A stretch of DNA of 64,000 bases from assembly GCA_035541475.1 (NCBI GenBank), contig DATKND010000172.1:35059-99058 (forward strand), given 5' to 3'. Source of the stretch: DASUFZ01 sp035541475 (lineage in GTDB: Bacteria; Myxococcota_A; UBA9160; SMWR01). The position numbers were made by a program, and so were the translations under genes. Shown in pieces: positions 34,400 to 43,303 of this stretch (position 1 is the stretch's first letter; every line of letters starts with the position of its first letter). Below the pieces are notes generated by a model. It was not told where the DNA came from. It did not search any database and worked only from the letters and a program-made list of their open reading frames with translations.

Positions 34400-34728
34400 G
34401 CGTCGTGCTGGCCCGACCCGCCGAGCGGGAGTCCGAGCCCTGACGACGCCCGCTGCATCTCCTCCTGGATCATGCGCTGCGCATTCCCGAGCGCGGCATT
34501 CACCGCCGCCGCGCACAGATCCTGGAGCATCGCGCGATCCCCGCTCTCGAGCAGCGAGGGCTCGATGCGGATCTCGAGGATGCGGAGGTCTCCGCTCGCC
34601 ACCGCCGTCACCATGCCGCCGCCCGACGAGCCGTCAACGCGGCGACGCGCGAGTTCGCGCTGCAGCTCCTGGAGGCGCGACTGCGCCTCGCGCGCCTTCT
34701 CGAGCAGGCGTCCGAGGTCAGCGCTCAC
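34396..34728 (-). CDS. ybaB: YbaB/EbfC nucleoid-associated protein
   Basis: A 110-residue nucleoid-associated DNA-binding protein. The N-terminal helix LGRLLEKAREAQSRLQELQ, the GGGMVTAVASGDLRILEIRI strand block and the C-terminal helix AAVNAALGNAQRMIQEEM are typical. The conventional gene order dnaX-ybaB-recR supports it. GTG 34728 shares GTGA with the dnaX stop and the stop shares ATGA with recR. Confidence 0.95.
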   Translation of the reverse strand: MSADLGRLLEKAREAQSRLQELQRELARRRVDGSSGGGMVTAVASGDLRILEIRIEPSLLESGDRAMLQDLCAAAVNAALGNAQRMIQEEMQRASSGLGLPLGGSGQHDA

Positions 34729-36383
34729 CGCGGGGTCCCGAGCGGTCGGATCTCGAGGATCTCACCGCCGAGGATGTCGAGCGCGCGCGCGACACCCGGG
34801 TGGTTCAGCGCCGCCTGGCGCCGCAGCCGCACGGCCTCGGGGTCCGACGGCGCAACCGCCGCGGCTCCGCCCTCTTCGGCGATCCGCACGCGCAGCGGCG
34901 CGCCGAAGAAGCGGCTCGCGAGCTCGTCGAGCGCGGCGGCGCGCTCGCGCAGGCGCTGCGCCGCGAAGGACGGCACCGCGAGGATCAGCGCGTCGCCGCT
35001 CCGCTCGGCGATGCGTCCGCCTTCGAGCGCGGCGTAGATCCCCGGGCTCTGCTCGCGCGCGAAGGCCCGCAGGCGATCGAAGACGGCGCCGGGAGACGCG
35101 GGCGCCGCGTTCGCCGAGGCTTCGGCCGACCGGCTCGTCGGCGCGCTCGCGTCGCTGCGCGGACCGCGCGCGCCGCTCTTCGCCGGGGCGCCCCCGCCGC
35201 TTCGCGGTGTCGGCCCGTCGTCGCCGCCGCCCTCGCCCGCGAGCCGCCGCTCGAGCTCATCGAGGCGCGAGAGCAGCCTGGCGACGTCGTCGCCTTCCGG
35301 CAAGGTCGCGAGCCGCAGCACCGCCATCTCGAGCACCGCGAAGGGAGCCGGCGCGAAGGACAGGTCCTCCTGCTCCTTCAGCAGCGCGCGGAACATACGC
35401 CGGAGCCGCGTCGGGTCGGTCTTCTCAGCGAGCGCGCGCAGCGCCGCGAGGTCGTCGGCGCTCCCCTCGACGAGCGCAGGCGCGTCGGGCGCGACGCGCA
35501 CCACGACGAGATCGCGCAGCAGCGCGAGCAGCGCCTCGCCGACACGCTTGGCGTCGCTGCCGGTCTCGGCGAGCCGACCGCAGGCGGCGAGCGCGCCGGC
35601 GGCGTCGCCTGCGACGGCGGCCTCGATCACCGCGAGCAGCGCGCGGCGGTCGAGCAGGTCGAGCACCTCGGCCACCTGCGCGTCGGAGATCCGGCTGCCG
35701 CCGTACGAGATGACCTGATCGAGCAGGGTCTGCGCGTCGCGCAGCGAGCCGTCGGCCTCGCGCGCGATCGCATAGAGGCTCGCCTCGGAGAGCTCGATCT
35801 TCTCGGCGCTCGCGATCGCGCGCAGGCGCTCGAGGATCTCCGCGACGGTCAGCCGGCGCAGGTCGTAGCGCTGGCAGCGCGACACCACGGTGAAGGGGAT
35901 CTTCTCGGGGTTCGTGGTCGCGAACACGAAGAGGCTCCGCGGCGGCGGCTCCTCGAGCGTCTTCAGCAGGGCGTTGAAGGCCGCCGCCGACAGCATGTGG
36001 ACCTCGTCCACCACGAAGATGCGGTGCTTGCCGGGGGCGGCCGCGTAGCGGATGGCGGCGATCAGCTCGCGCACGTCGTCGACGCTGGTGCGGCTCGCCG
36101 CGTCGATCTCCTGCACGTCGGTCGAGGTGCCGGCCGCGATCTCGCGGCACGGCGGGCATTCACCGCAAGGGGTGACGGTCGGGCCGCGGTCGCAGTTGAG
36201 GCAGCGCGCCAGGATGCGTGCGAGCGTCGTCTTGCCGACGCCGCGCGGTCCCGTCAGCAGGATCGCGTGGGGCACGCGCTGCTGGAGGATCGCGTTCCGC
36301 AGCGGCGTCGTGACGTGGCTCTGGCCGGTGACTTCTTCGAAGCCCTGCGGCCGCCACTTGCGAGCCAGTACCTGGTAGGACAT
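34725..36383 (-). CDS. dnaX: DNA polymerase III subunits gamma and tau
   Basis: DnaX is the clamp-loader ATPase of the replicative polymerase. The 552 residues contain Walker A GPRGVGKTTLARIL, the zinc module CLNC...CGECPPC, Walker B VVDEVHMLS, sensor 1 FVFATTNPEKIP and the arginine finger region TVVSRCQRYDLRRL. The C-terminal third is low-complexity Ala/Pro/Ser and then a tau-like domain. I see no obvious slippery site for the short gamma form. ATG 36383 matches MSYQVLARKWRP of the family. The 4.5S RNA gene lies upstream. Confidence 0.96.
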   Translation of the reverse strand: MSYQVLARKWRPQGFEEVTGQSHVTTPLRNAILQQRVPHAILLTGPRGVGKTTLARILARCLNCDRGPTVTPCGECPPCREIAAGTSTDVQEIDAASRTSVDDVRELIAAIRYAAAPGKHRIFVVDEVHMLSAAAFNALLKTLEEPPPRSLFVFATTNPEKIPFTVVSRCQRYDLRRLTVAEILERLRAIASAEKIELSEASLYAIAREADGSLRDAQTLLDQVISYGGSRISDAQVAEVLDLLDRRALLAVIEAAVAGDAAGALAACGRLAETGSDAKRVGEALLALLRDLVVVRVAPDAPALVEGSADDLAALRALAEKTDPTRLRRMFRALLKEQEDLSFAPAPFAVLEMAVLRLATLPEGDDVARLLSRLDELERRLAGEGGGDDGPTPRSGGGAPAKSGARGPRSDASAPTSRSAEASANAAPASPGAVFDRLRAFAREQSPGIYAALEGGRIAERSGDALILAVPSFAAQRLRERAAALDELASRFFGAPLRVRIAEEGGAAAVAPSDPEAVRLRRQAALNHPGVARALDILGGEILEIRPLGTPR

Positions 36384-36418
36384 CCGGAGGGGACCGCCGT
36401 CCGCTGGCGAGAAGTCGG

Positions 36419-36521
36419 GATCGCAGGGCGCCCCCGCCCGCAATCGAAGCCCCGCTACCGCTGCTTCCTTCCGGACCTGACGGGGTTCACGAGGTTCGTA
36501 TTCGGTCGGGACCCTGCGATC
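36419..36521 (-). ncRNA. ffs: Signal recognition particle 4.5S RNA
   Basis: The minus strand contains the universal SRP apical loop core GTCAGGTCCGGAAGGAAGCA, the binding site for Ffh. The flanks pair: GATCGCAGGG at the 5' side (36521-36512) with CCCTGCGATC at the 3' side (36428-36419), giving a hairpin RNA of about 103 bases. Its place just upstream of dnaX matches many bacteria. Confidence 0.95.
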
Positions 36522-36545
36522 GCGGCTTTTCGCAGCAGTTCCGCG

Positions 36546-36574
36546 ACTCTAACGGTGGGTCTCGGGTCGGTCAA
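36546..36574 (-). promoter_or_regulatory. Promoter of the 4.5S RNA
   Basis: Minus-strand TTGACC (36574-36569), a 17-base spacer and TAGAGT (36551-36546). The predicted start near 36539 lies about 18 bases before the mature RNA end. The promoter overlaps the 3' end of the glycosyltransferase gene. Confidence 0.6.
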
Positions 36575-38384
36575 TCAGATCCGCGAGGTCGAGGAGCAGC
36601 CACTCGCGGCCGTGGCGGGCGGGAAGGCGGGGCGCGCCGTCGCGTATGCGCGCCACGCCGTTGCGGATCCACGCATCGACGCTCGCGTGGCCGGTGCGCT
36701 CGTCGCCCGGCGCGACGTCGAGCACCAACGAGCCGACGCCGCGCCGGCGCAGCAGCGCGAGAGCATCATCTGGGGACGTGTGCGCGTCGTGCACGGGGTC
36801 GAGGAAGAGCTCGCCATTGCGCTCCCAGTCCAGCAGATAGACGGGTCGGTCCATCCAGGCCGCGGCACCGCCCGGGATCGCGACCACGCCCCGCCCGAGC
36901 GCCACGAGCCGACGCAAGTGGTCCTGGTCGGGAAACACCCTGGCCTCGTACGCGTGCGGGTCGTGCAGCGCGGCGATGCGAGGCAGATAGGCGTCGGCGA
37001 GGCGTAGCCCGTGGACCCCCGCCAGCACGAGCAGCACGCCTGCCAGCGCGGCGCGCGCGGCCGGGCCCGAGCGAGCGAGCCGCGTCCCGCCGACCGCGGC
37101 CGCGATTGCGAAGAAGGGCAGGATCGGCATCGCGAAGCGGAGAGCCGGCATGAAGAGCGCCTGCAGCAGCCACAGCGCGCCGATCGAGGCGGACAGCACG
37201 ACATCGTCTCGTGTCGGGCGTCGGATCGCGAGCACGCCGAGCGCAAGCGGCAGCGGTCCGACCAGCCCGCCGCTGTGCACGTTGCGGCCGAAGGTGAGCG
37301 AGAGCAGATAGGCACCGAGACCGGAGGGGGTCGTGCGCGGCAATGGGTAGTCGGTGCCGAGTCGCAGCTGGCGCAGCGCGAGATGGCGCGGGTCGAAGGG
37401 ACCTGTGCCGAGCCAGCCACCGAAGAGCGGGAAGAAGGGATTGCCTGCCGTGAGGGCTTCCTTCACGAGCCACGGGGTGGTGACCGCCGCGAGCAGCGCC
37501 GCCGCGCGCAACGAGAGGCGCGCGCCGGGGGTACGTCCGCCGCACCATGCGATCAGCGCGGCCGCGGGCACGAGCGCCGCGGCGTGGAGCTTCGCGTTGG
37601 CGGCGAATCCGAGACACAGGGCCGAGAGCAGGAGCTGCCGCGGCTCGCCGTCGCGGCTCCAGCGGTCCGCGGCGAGCAGGGCGAGGAAGCCGTAGGCGCC
37701 GACGCCGAGATCGACGTAGGTGGATGCCGCGTTCGCGAGCGTGAGCGGCACGACCAGCGTGAAGAACGCGGCGAGCGACCCCGCGCCGGGCGACGCGCGG
37801 CGTCCGGCTTCGGCGCGTACCAGCGCCGCGAGCGCCGCCGCGAAGCAGGCCGTGACCGCGGCCGCGGCGTCGGGCTGCCGCGCGGCGACTGCCGGTACGT
37901 AGAGGAGGTCGACACCGGCACGCGTCTCGGCGTCGAGCCAGCCGGGCAGGGCGCGCAGCGGACCCTGCGTCCAGGCCTGCACGATCGGCAGGTGGTACTC
38001 GAAGCCGTCCCAGAAGGTTTCGGGTCCGAGCGCGGCGAGGAAGGTGAGGACCGCGACGACGAGCGTCGCGACGTCGACGGCGCGCCGCCACCGAGGCGCG
38101 TCGGGCCCCGACGGCGCGACGCGATCCTGCGTCCGCAGCGCCGGCAGCCCGGCCGCCGCGAGGGCCGCGCAGGCGAGCAGCGGAATCGGCACGTCCAGCG
38201 CGCGCAGCAGCAGGATCGCGAGCGAGGCCGCGCCGGTTCCGACGACGTAGGCCTGCGCGATGCGCTCGCAGCCCGAGGCGCGAAGTCCGAGCGCGCGCAC
38301 GATCCAGGCGCCGAGCGCGAGATAGGCGAGGTTCGGAACGACGCCGGCGACGAGCAGGCCGCCCAGCGCGGGCAGATCTCTCAA
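36549..38384 (-). CDS. GT-C-type polytopic membrane glycosyltransferase-like protein
   Basis: A 611-residue protein with about eleven membrane segments through residue 450 and a soluble C-terminal region. After helix three it shows the GT-C-like acidic loop GPETFWDGFEYHLPIVQAW, where such enzymes bind lipid-phosphate sugar donors. It is similar in plan to ArnT/PMT-like mannosyl- or arabinosyltransferases; donor and acceptor are unknown. The TTG at 38384 overlaps the stop of the small membrane gene as TTGA, which I prefer over the upstream ATG 38447 with a basic, low-complexity leader. Confidence 0.72.
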   Translation of the reverse strand: MRDLPALGGLLVAGVVPNLAYLALGAWIVRALGLRASGCERIAQAYVVGTGAASLAILLLRALDVPIPLLACAALAAAGLPALRTQDRVAPSGPDAPRWRRAVDVATLVVAVLTFLAALGPETFWDGFEYHLPIVQAWTQGPLRALPGWLDAETRAGVDLLYVPAVAARQPDAAAAVTACFAAALAALVRAEAGRRASPGAGSLAAFFTLVVPLTLANAASTYVDLGVGAYGFLALLAADRWSRDGEPRQLLLSALCLGFAANAKLHAAALVPAAALIAWCGGRTPGARLSLRAAALLAAVTTPWLVKEALTAGNPFFPLFGGWLGTGPFDPRHLALRQLRLGTDYPLPRTTPSGLGAYLLSLTFGRNVHSGGLVGPLPLALGVLAIRRPTRDDVVLSASIGALWLLQALFMPALRFAMPILPFFAIAAAVGGTRLARSGPAARAALAGVLLVLAGVHGLRLADAYLPRIAALHDPHAYEARVFPDQDHLRRLVALGRGVVAIPGGAAAWMDRPVYLLDWERNGELFLDPVHDAHTSPDDALALLRRRGVGSLVLDVAPGDERTGHASVDAWIRNGVARIRDGAPRLPARHGREWLLLDLADLIDRPETHR

Positions 38385-38554
38385 GGCACGAGCGAGAGAC
38401 CGGCCAGGCGCACGGCGAGGTGGAGGGCGGTGACGCCGAGCAGCCACGCGATCGCGAGCGCGAGGCTTGCGCCGCGGAAGGTCGAGCTCACGCGATCCTC
38501 GCTCGGCCGCGCCTCGCTGCGCGCCTCTTCGGGCCTGCTCGACGCGCTCGACAT
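38381..38554 (-). CDS. Small single-pass membrane protein upstream of the GT-C protein
   Basis: A 57-residue frame: polar, charged N-terminus (about 1-28) and one strongly hydrophobic segment LALAIAWLLGVTALHLAVRL followed by AGLSLVP. It ends in a TTGA overlap with the large membrane glycosyltransferase gene, a coupling style used throughout this window, which argues for a real gene. I do not recognise a family. A longer start at 38608 exists but would cross into the divergent SGNH gene. Confidence 0.5.
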   Translation of the reverse strand: MSSASSRPEEARSEARPSEDRVSSTFRGASLALAIAWLLGVTALHLAVRLAGLSLVP

Positions 38555-38589
38555 GCTGCGCAACCTAGCGCTCACGCACGAGCGCTGCG

Positions 38590-39741
38590 ATGCTGCGCCG
38601 CGTGGCACGGCTCGCGCGCGGCGTCGCGGTGACGGCGCTGCTATGCGCGTCGGTGCTCTTCGCGCTCGCGCTCGCCGAGCTCGGCCTGCGCGTCGCGCGC
38701 CCGGAAGCGGCTTCGCGCATCGAGTATCCCTGCTTCTACCTCCCGGACGCGCGCACCGGCTTTCGCTACGCGCCGAACGGACGCGGGCACGTGTCGGGTC
38801 ACTTCGAGATCGACAACGAAGTCGCGCTGAACTCGCTGGGCTTCTACGACGACGAGCCCGCGGACGCCGCGCACGTGGGCCTGCGTGTGCTCGCCGCCGG
38901 CGATTCCTTCACCGCGGCGCTGAACGTGCCGCGCGACCAGGTCTGGACGGCAGTGCTCGAGCGCGAGCTTCGCGCGCGGGGATACGCCGACGCCGACGTG
39001 GTGAACCTGGGTCTCGACGGCACCGGCACCGACGTCCAGCTCGAGCTACTGCGCGAGTACGTGCCGCGCTTCCGGCCCCAGATCGTGCTGCTGGCCTTCT
39101 TCGCCAACGACATCGAGGACGTGCAGAACGGGCGTTTCACGCGCGAGTGCTACCGCGACACCGTGCTCTCCTACCAGACGCCCGTGCAACGCGATGCGCT
39201 GCGCGCGCGCGTCGACGCGCACGCGCAGCGCCGCATGCTGCGCGCGCTGGCCGATCACTCGCTGCTGGCGCGTCTTGCGCTCACCGCCTGGGAGGGCCCG
39301 CGCACGCTCTTCCGGCTGAACTTCCTGCAGCCCTCGCGCGCGGAGCTGGGAATCACGCCCGAGCTGTTGCGCGAGAGGGCGCCGCGCGGGCGAGAGAGCT
39401 TCGAGGCTCTCGCGCGCTTCGCAGAGCGCTGCGCGTGCGGTCTCGTGGTGGTGCCCGTGCCGGCGCGGCGCGAGCTCGAGGCGAGCCTCGCGCTGGCGCG
39501 CGGAGTGTCGGTCGGACTGCCGCTCCAGATCGTCGACGTGCTGCCCGGGGTCCGCGCCGCGCTCGCACGCGACGGCCGCGAGCCCTCCGACCTCTTCTTC
39601 CGCTACGACGCGCACCTGAACGGCTACGGCAACCGGCTCTTCGCGGAGGCGGTCGCCGACGCGATCGACTGGCGCCCGCGCGGCGAGGACGCGGAGCCGG
39701 TCGCCTCCTCGGGCGCGCCGCCGCCTCCCTCCGCGCGATAG
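38590..39741 (+). CDS. SGNH/GDSL-type hydrolase with N-terminal membrane anchor
   Basis: A 383-residue protein with an N-terminal membrane segment (about 10-32) followed by an SGNH hydrolase domain. Block I reads AAGDSFTAALN (Ser nucleophile), block III FFANDIED (Asn) and block V RYDAHLNGYGNRLFAEAV (Asp and His). Membrane-tethered relatives act as sugar O-acetyl transferases or esterases on polysaccharides. It is divergent from the small membrane protein and GT-C gene, which suggests a shared glycan role. Its last 118 bases overlap the DUF3604 gene antisense. Confidence 0.8.
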   Translation: MLRRVARLARGVAVTALLCASVLFALALAELGLRVARPEAASRIEYPCFYLPDARTGFRYAPNGRGHVSGHFEIDNEVALNSLGFYDDEPADAAHVGLRVLAAGDSFTAALNVPRDQVWTAVLERELRARGYADADVVNLGLDGTGTDVQLELLREYVPRFRPQIVLLAFFANDIEDVQNGRFTRECYRDTVLSYQTPVQRDALRARVDAHAQRRMLRALADHSLLARLALTAWEGPRTLFRLNFLQPSRAELGITPELLRERAPRGRESFEALARFAERCACGLVVVPVPARRELEASLALARGVSVGLPLQIVDVLPGVRAALARDGREPSDLFFRYDAHLNGYGNRLFAEAVADAIDWRPRGEDAEPVASSGAPPPPSAR

Positions 39742-41957
39742 GCGACGAAGATCGGCGACGACCAGGCGCGCTCTTCCGTCGGCGCGAGGCAGTCGTCGGT
39801 GTCGGGGCGCTCCGCGCACGGCTGCATCTTCACGCAGCGGCCGCTCGCGTCGCGCTCGCAGTGCAGCGGGTCCGCGTCGACCGCCTGGCTCTCGGCCTCG
39901 ATCGCGCGCACGTAGTAGAGCGCGTCGCGCGCGCCCTGCGTGAAGGCGTCGTCGCTGAAGGTCACGACGCAGCCGGCGGGATCCGGCTGGCACGGAAAGA
40001 CGCGCCACGGATCCTCGATCAGCGACTGCACCGGCTCGCCCGGCACCCGTTGCGGCCGGATCCGCACCACCTCGACGCGCGTGATCGGGCGGCGCACGTC
40101 GGACGGGTTGTCGCACTCGCCGCGGCAGAGCCGCGCCAGCCGGTCCGCGCCGAGGGCCTCGCTCGCCGACTCCGGGCAGCCGGGCTTCTGCTCGAGCGAG
40201 CCGGCGGCCCGCACCTGGAAGATCGGCGCGCCGTCCATCGCGACCTCGCTGCCCATCGGCAGGCTCTGTCCGCGCGATCCGGGCGGGTTCAGCAGGTCGA
40301 ACCATAGGAGGATGTGCGGCCCGCTCGTGCCGTAGACCTCGCGGCGCTGGAGCGCCTGCCAGATGGCCTCGCGGCCCCGCCCTTCGGCGTGCACCGCCGC
40401 CATGCCGCCGTTCAGCATGAACGATGCCGCGCGCTCCGTCTCCCACAGGCGGAAGACCGGCGCGATCGTGTTGCGGTCGAAGGGCTCCGAGTCGTCCCGC
40501 GGCTCGAGCCTCCCGCCACCGAGCGGTGTGTCGACGAAGCGGCCGAAGCGCGCCTCGGTGAACTGCGTGCGCGAGACCTCTTTGTAGCCGGTGCCGGGCC
40601 GGCCGGAGTGGTTGTCGCTCGAGCCGATGAAGCCGAGGTGGAAGCGCAGCGGGTTCGCCGGGTCGCCGCGTCCGAGCGCGAGGATGTACTGCACGGAGCT
40701 TCGCGGGCGGTAGTTGAAGGCCGGCTGGAAGCAGTCGCGACACTGACCTGCGTCCTGCCACTCCTCGGGCCGGCTCCCACCGATGACGGTCGCGCCGGCG
40801 TTGCGGTCGGCGTCCACCCAGTCCTGCCGTGCCTTCACGGCGCGCGCCTCGCAGGTCTCGTCGTCCTTGCCGGACGCCTTGCAGCGCGCCGCGATGATCT
40901 CGCCCGCGCGCCAGCACGACGGCAGATACTCGGGGCTCGGCTCCGGGCAGCGCCGGGTTCCGTCGCGATCGTAGATCACCTCGCGCCACGCGCGGAACTG
41001 CTCCGAGTTGCCGTGGCCCGAGAAGATCTCGATCAATCGCTGGCGCGCCGGGTCGTGCTGCTCGGCGGTGAGCTGCTTGTCCCAGGCCGATCCGGGCGGC
41101 GTGTACATGCCCCAGGTGGTGCCGTGCGGGATCACGAGCGCGTCGACGCCCCACTCGTCGAGCTTCGCGAAGAGCTCGTGCGGTGTGGCGACCTCCTCGC
41201 GGCAGTCCGTCGGCAGGTCGCGCACGGGCACGCCCTTCGCGCAGAGCGGGGGGCCCACCGTGTCGGCGAGGTAGCGCGCGAGGTCGAGTCCGCCGCCCTC
41301 GATGTCGGAGAGCGCGAAGAGGCCGAGCGTCGCGACGCCGACACCGCCTTGGAGCAGCGGGGGCACGTCCGCCGGCGGCGCGGCCGGGATCGGGCGCGCC
41401 GGCACCTTGTCGGGATCGAGGTCGCGCAGGATCACGTTCTTGTGTCCGTAGTGGTTCGCGGGCGTCGAGCCCATCTGCGTCCACTCCCAGCCGAGGAACG
41501 CGACGAGGTCCGGATTCCGCGCGTCGCCCGCCTTCGCGTTGCAGCTGCGGATCGCGTCGATCGTCTCCGTCCAGCGCGTCGGGGTCAGCGTCTCGGCGTG
41601 GTCGGTGATCGACCAGAAGTCGAGCCCCGCGCAGTAGCGCGCGAAGTCGCAGGCGTCGCCGACCGGGTGCGCGCCGTCGCCGCCGACCATCGGCAGGCTC
41701 GCCTGGAAGGCGTCGGCCGAGAAGGTGCTGTGGACGTGGAGGTCGCCGAACAGGATCTGCTTCGGGCGCGCGACGCCGACGGCCTCGGCGGCGCGAGCGA
41801 CGTGCTCGTCGCGCGCGCGCACGGCCGCGGGGTCGAGAGCCGGGGCGCGCGCCACGCCCGCGTGTTGCGCGGGCGCGAGCCAGCCGCGGCCGGCCGCGAC
41901 GATGAAGAAGAGCACCAGCGCGACGAGCGCTGCGACGGCGACGCCGAGTCGCGTCAC
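39624..41957 (-). CDS. DUF3604 (PHP-related) exported protein
   Basis: A 777-residue protein with an N-terminal membrane segment or signal (about 5-25) and a DUF3604 domain through about residue 735. The metal-binding start is FGDLHVHSTFSADAF, then FWSITDHAETLTP, VAFLGWEWTQMG, VIPHGTTWG and GFIGSSDNHSGRPG, all consistent with a PHP-like metallohydrolase. The substrate is unknown. The many cysteines of the C-terminal half suggest disulfides. GTG 41957 has AAGGGGGA upstream. The last 39 codons run antisense to the SGNH gene. The amidohydrolase upstream is on the same strand. Confidence 0.85.
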   Translation of the reverse strand: MTRLGVAVAALVALVLFFIVAAGRGWLAPAQHAGVARAPALDPAAVRARDEHVARAAEAVGVARPKQILFGDLHVHSTFSADAFQASLPMVGGDGAHPVGDACDFARYCAGLDFWSITDHAETLTPTRWTETIDAIRSCNAKAGDARNPDLVAFLGWEWTQMGSTPANHYGHKNVILRDLDPDKVPARPIPAAPPADVPPLLQGGVGVATLGLFALSDIEGGGLDLARYLADTVGPPLCAKGVPVRDLPTDCREEVATPHELFAKLDEWGVDALVIPHGTTWGMYTPPGSAWDKQLTAEQHDPARQRLIEIFSGHGNSEQFRAWREVIYDRDGTRRCPEPSPEYLPSCWRAGEIIAARCKASGKDDETCEARAVKARQDWVDADRNAGATVIGGSRPEEWQDAGQCRDCFQPAFNYRPRSSVQYILALGRGDPANPLRFHLGFIGSSDNHSGRPGTGYKEVSRTQFTEARFGRFVDTPLGGGRLEPRDDSEPFDRNTIAPVFRLWETERAASFMLNGGMAAVHAEGRGREAIWQALQRREVYGTSGPHILLWFDLLNPPGSRGQSLPMGSEVAMDGAPIFQVRAAGSLEQKPGCPESASEALGADRLARLCRGECDNPSDVRRPITRVEVVRIRPQRVPGEPVQSLIEDPWRVFPCQPDPAGCVVTFSDDAFTQGARDALYYVRAIEAESQAVDADPLHCERDASGRCVKMQPCAERPDTDDCLAPTEERAWSSPIFVAYRAEGGGGAPEEATGSASSPRGRQSIASATASAKSRLP

Positions 41958-41986
41958 GGGATCCCCCTTCCCTATGAGTCCGGTGG

Positions 41987-43303
41987 CTAGGCCGCCAGCC
42001 GGTCCTTGACGAAGACACCGCCCTTCAGCACCGCCTGCACGTTGGCGGGATTCTTCAGGCAGGTGATGTCGTGGAGCGGATCGCCCTGCACGACGAGCAG
42101 GTCGGCGAGCCTCCCCTCCTCGACGCTGCCGAGCTCGTCGCCCATGCCGAGCAGCAGCGCGCCGTGGATGGTCGCCCAGCGGATCACGTCGAGGGCCGGG
42201 ATGCCGAGCTGCTTCACGTAGATCTCGAGCTCCGATCCGTAGTCGCCGTGCGGCATCACGGGCGTGCCGAAGTCGTCTCCCACCAGGAGCTTCACGCCCG
42301 CCGCGACCGCCTCCGGCAGCACGCTGCAGGTGTGCTCGAAGTCGGCGCGCACGCCGCGGATGCGCGCGAGCGTCGCCTCGAGGGTCTCCGGGAAGCCCTC
42401 GTTGATCGGCAGGCGCGACGCCGCGTGGTCCCAGTTCTCCGCGATGTGGAGAAAGCGCACCGTCCACAGCATCGAGGGCGTGACGAAGCAGCCGGCCTTC
42501 ACGATCGCGTCGATGCAGTCGCGATCCATGCGGTCGGCGTGGTCGATGACGTCGACGCCCGCGCGCGCGCACTCGAGGATGGCGGTGCGCGAGGCGCAAT
42601 GCGCGCGCACGCGCTTGCCGAGGTTGTGCGCGGTGTCGACGGCGGCGCGCAGCTCCTCGCGCGTCGGATACATGACGTCGCGCGCCGGCGACGACCCGTG
42701 GCCCGGGCTCGCCGAGATCTTCACCACGTCGACGCCTCGGCCGCACTCCTGGCGCACCGCGAGACGCCACGCGTCCGGGCCGTCGACCTGCTTCGAGAGC
42801 CCGGTGTTGCCGAGCTGCATGAACCAGTAGCGGTTGTTGGCGTAGTCGGAGGCCTCGCCGGTGGTGATCAGCTCCATGCCGCTCGCGAGGTAGCGAGGAC
42901 CGACGACGAAGCCGGCGAGGATCGCCTCCTTCAGCGCGACGTCGATGCTGTAGGCGTTCGACGACCCGACGGCGCCGGTGAAGCCGCACTCGATCGCGGT
43001 CCGCGCGTTGTGCGCGGCGAGCATCGAGAGATAGGCGGGCGCGGCCTCGAGCCCGAGGCAGGGAGCCGAGATGCCGTCGCCGAAGGCGCCGAAGGAGGAG
43101 TGGAAGTGCGACTGCACCATGCCCGGCATCAGCGTCCGGCCGCCGAGCGCGATCACGCGGTCGCCGGGCCGCGTCTCGATCTTTCCCTGCGCGACGCGCT
43201 CGATGCGCGCGCCCGACACGACCACGCTGCAGCCGCGGCGCGCGGGCCGCTTGCCGTCGACGAGGTTCGCGTCCTGGAAGACGATGCGGGACTGCTCAGC
43301 CAT
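41987..43303 (-). CDS. Amidohydrolase (imidazolonepropionase-like)
   Basis: A 438-residue metal-dependent amidohydrolase. The metal ligands are visible: SHFHSS (HxH), VVKISASPG (Lys), RAHCAS (His), VIDHADRMD (His) and LVGDDFGTP (Asp), set in a TIM barrel between N- and C-terminal beta parts (FQDANLVDGKRP; EEGRLADLLVVQGDP). Family members cleave cyclic amides or peptides; the exact substrate is open. The start ATG overlaps the stop of the TetR gene by eight bases, so the two are coupled and the regulator probably controls it. Confidence 0.87.
   Translation of the reverse strand: MAEQSRIVFQDANLVDGKRPARRGCSVVVSGARIERVAQGKIETRPGDRVIALGGRTLMPGMVQSHFHSSFGAFGDGISAPCLGLEAAPAYLSMLAAHNARTAIECGFTGAVGSSNAYSIDVALKEAILAGFVVGPRYLASGMELITTGEASDYANNRYWFMQLGNTGLSKQVDGPDAWRLAVRQECGRGVDVVKISASPGHGSSPARDVMYPTREELRAAVDTAHNLGKRVRAHCASRTAILECARAGVDVIDHADRMDRDCIDAIVKAGCFVTPSMLWTVRFLHIAENWDHAASRLPINEGFPETLEATLARIRGVRADFEHTCSVLPEAVAAGVKLLVGDDFGTPVMPHGDYGSELEIYVKQLGIPALDVIRWATIHGALLLGMGDELGSVEEGRLADLLVVQGDPLHDITCLKNPANVQAVLKGGVFVKDRLAA

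Noticed and set aside
34725..35260. Programmed frameshift in dnaX for a separate gamma subunit
   Set aside because: No A-rich slippery heptamer or similar signal was seen in the low-complexity region; not supported.
37011..40307. Plus-strand open frame of 1098 codons
   Set aside because: Antisense to the GT-C gene and out of frame over the SGNH gene; no coding features.
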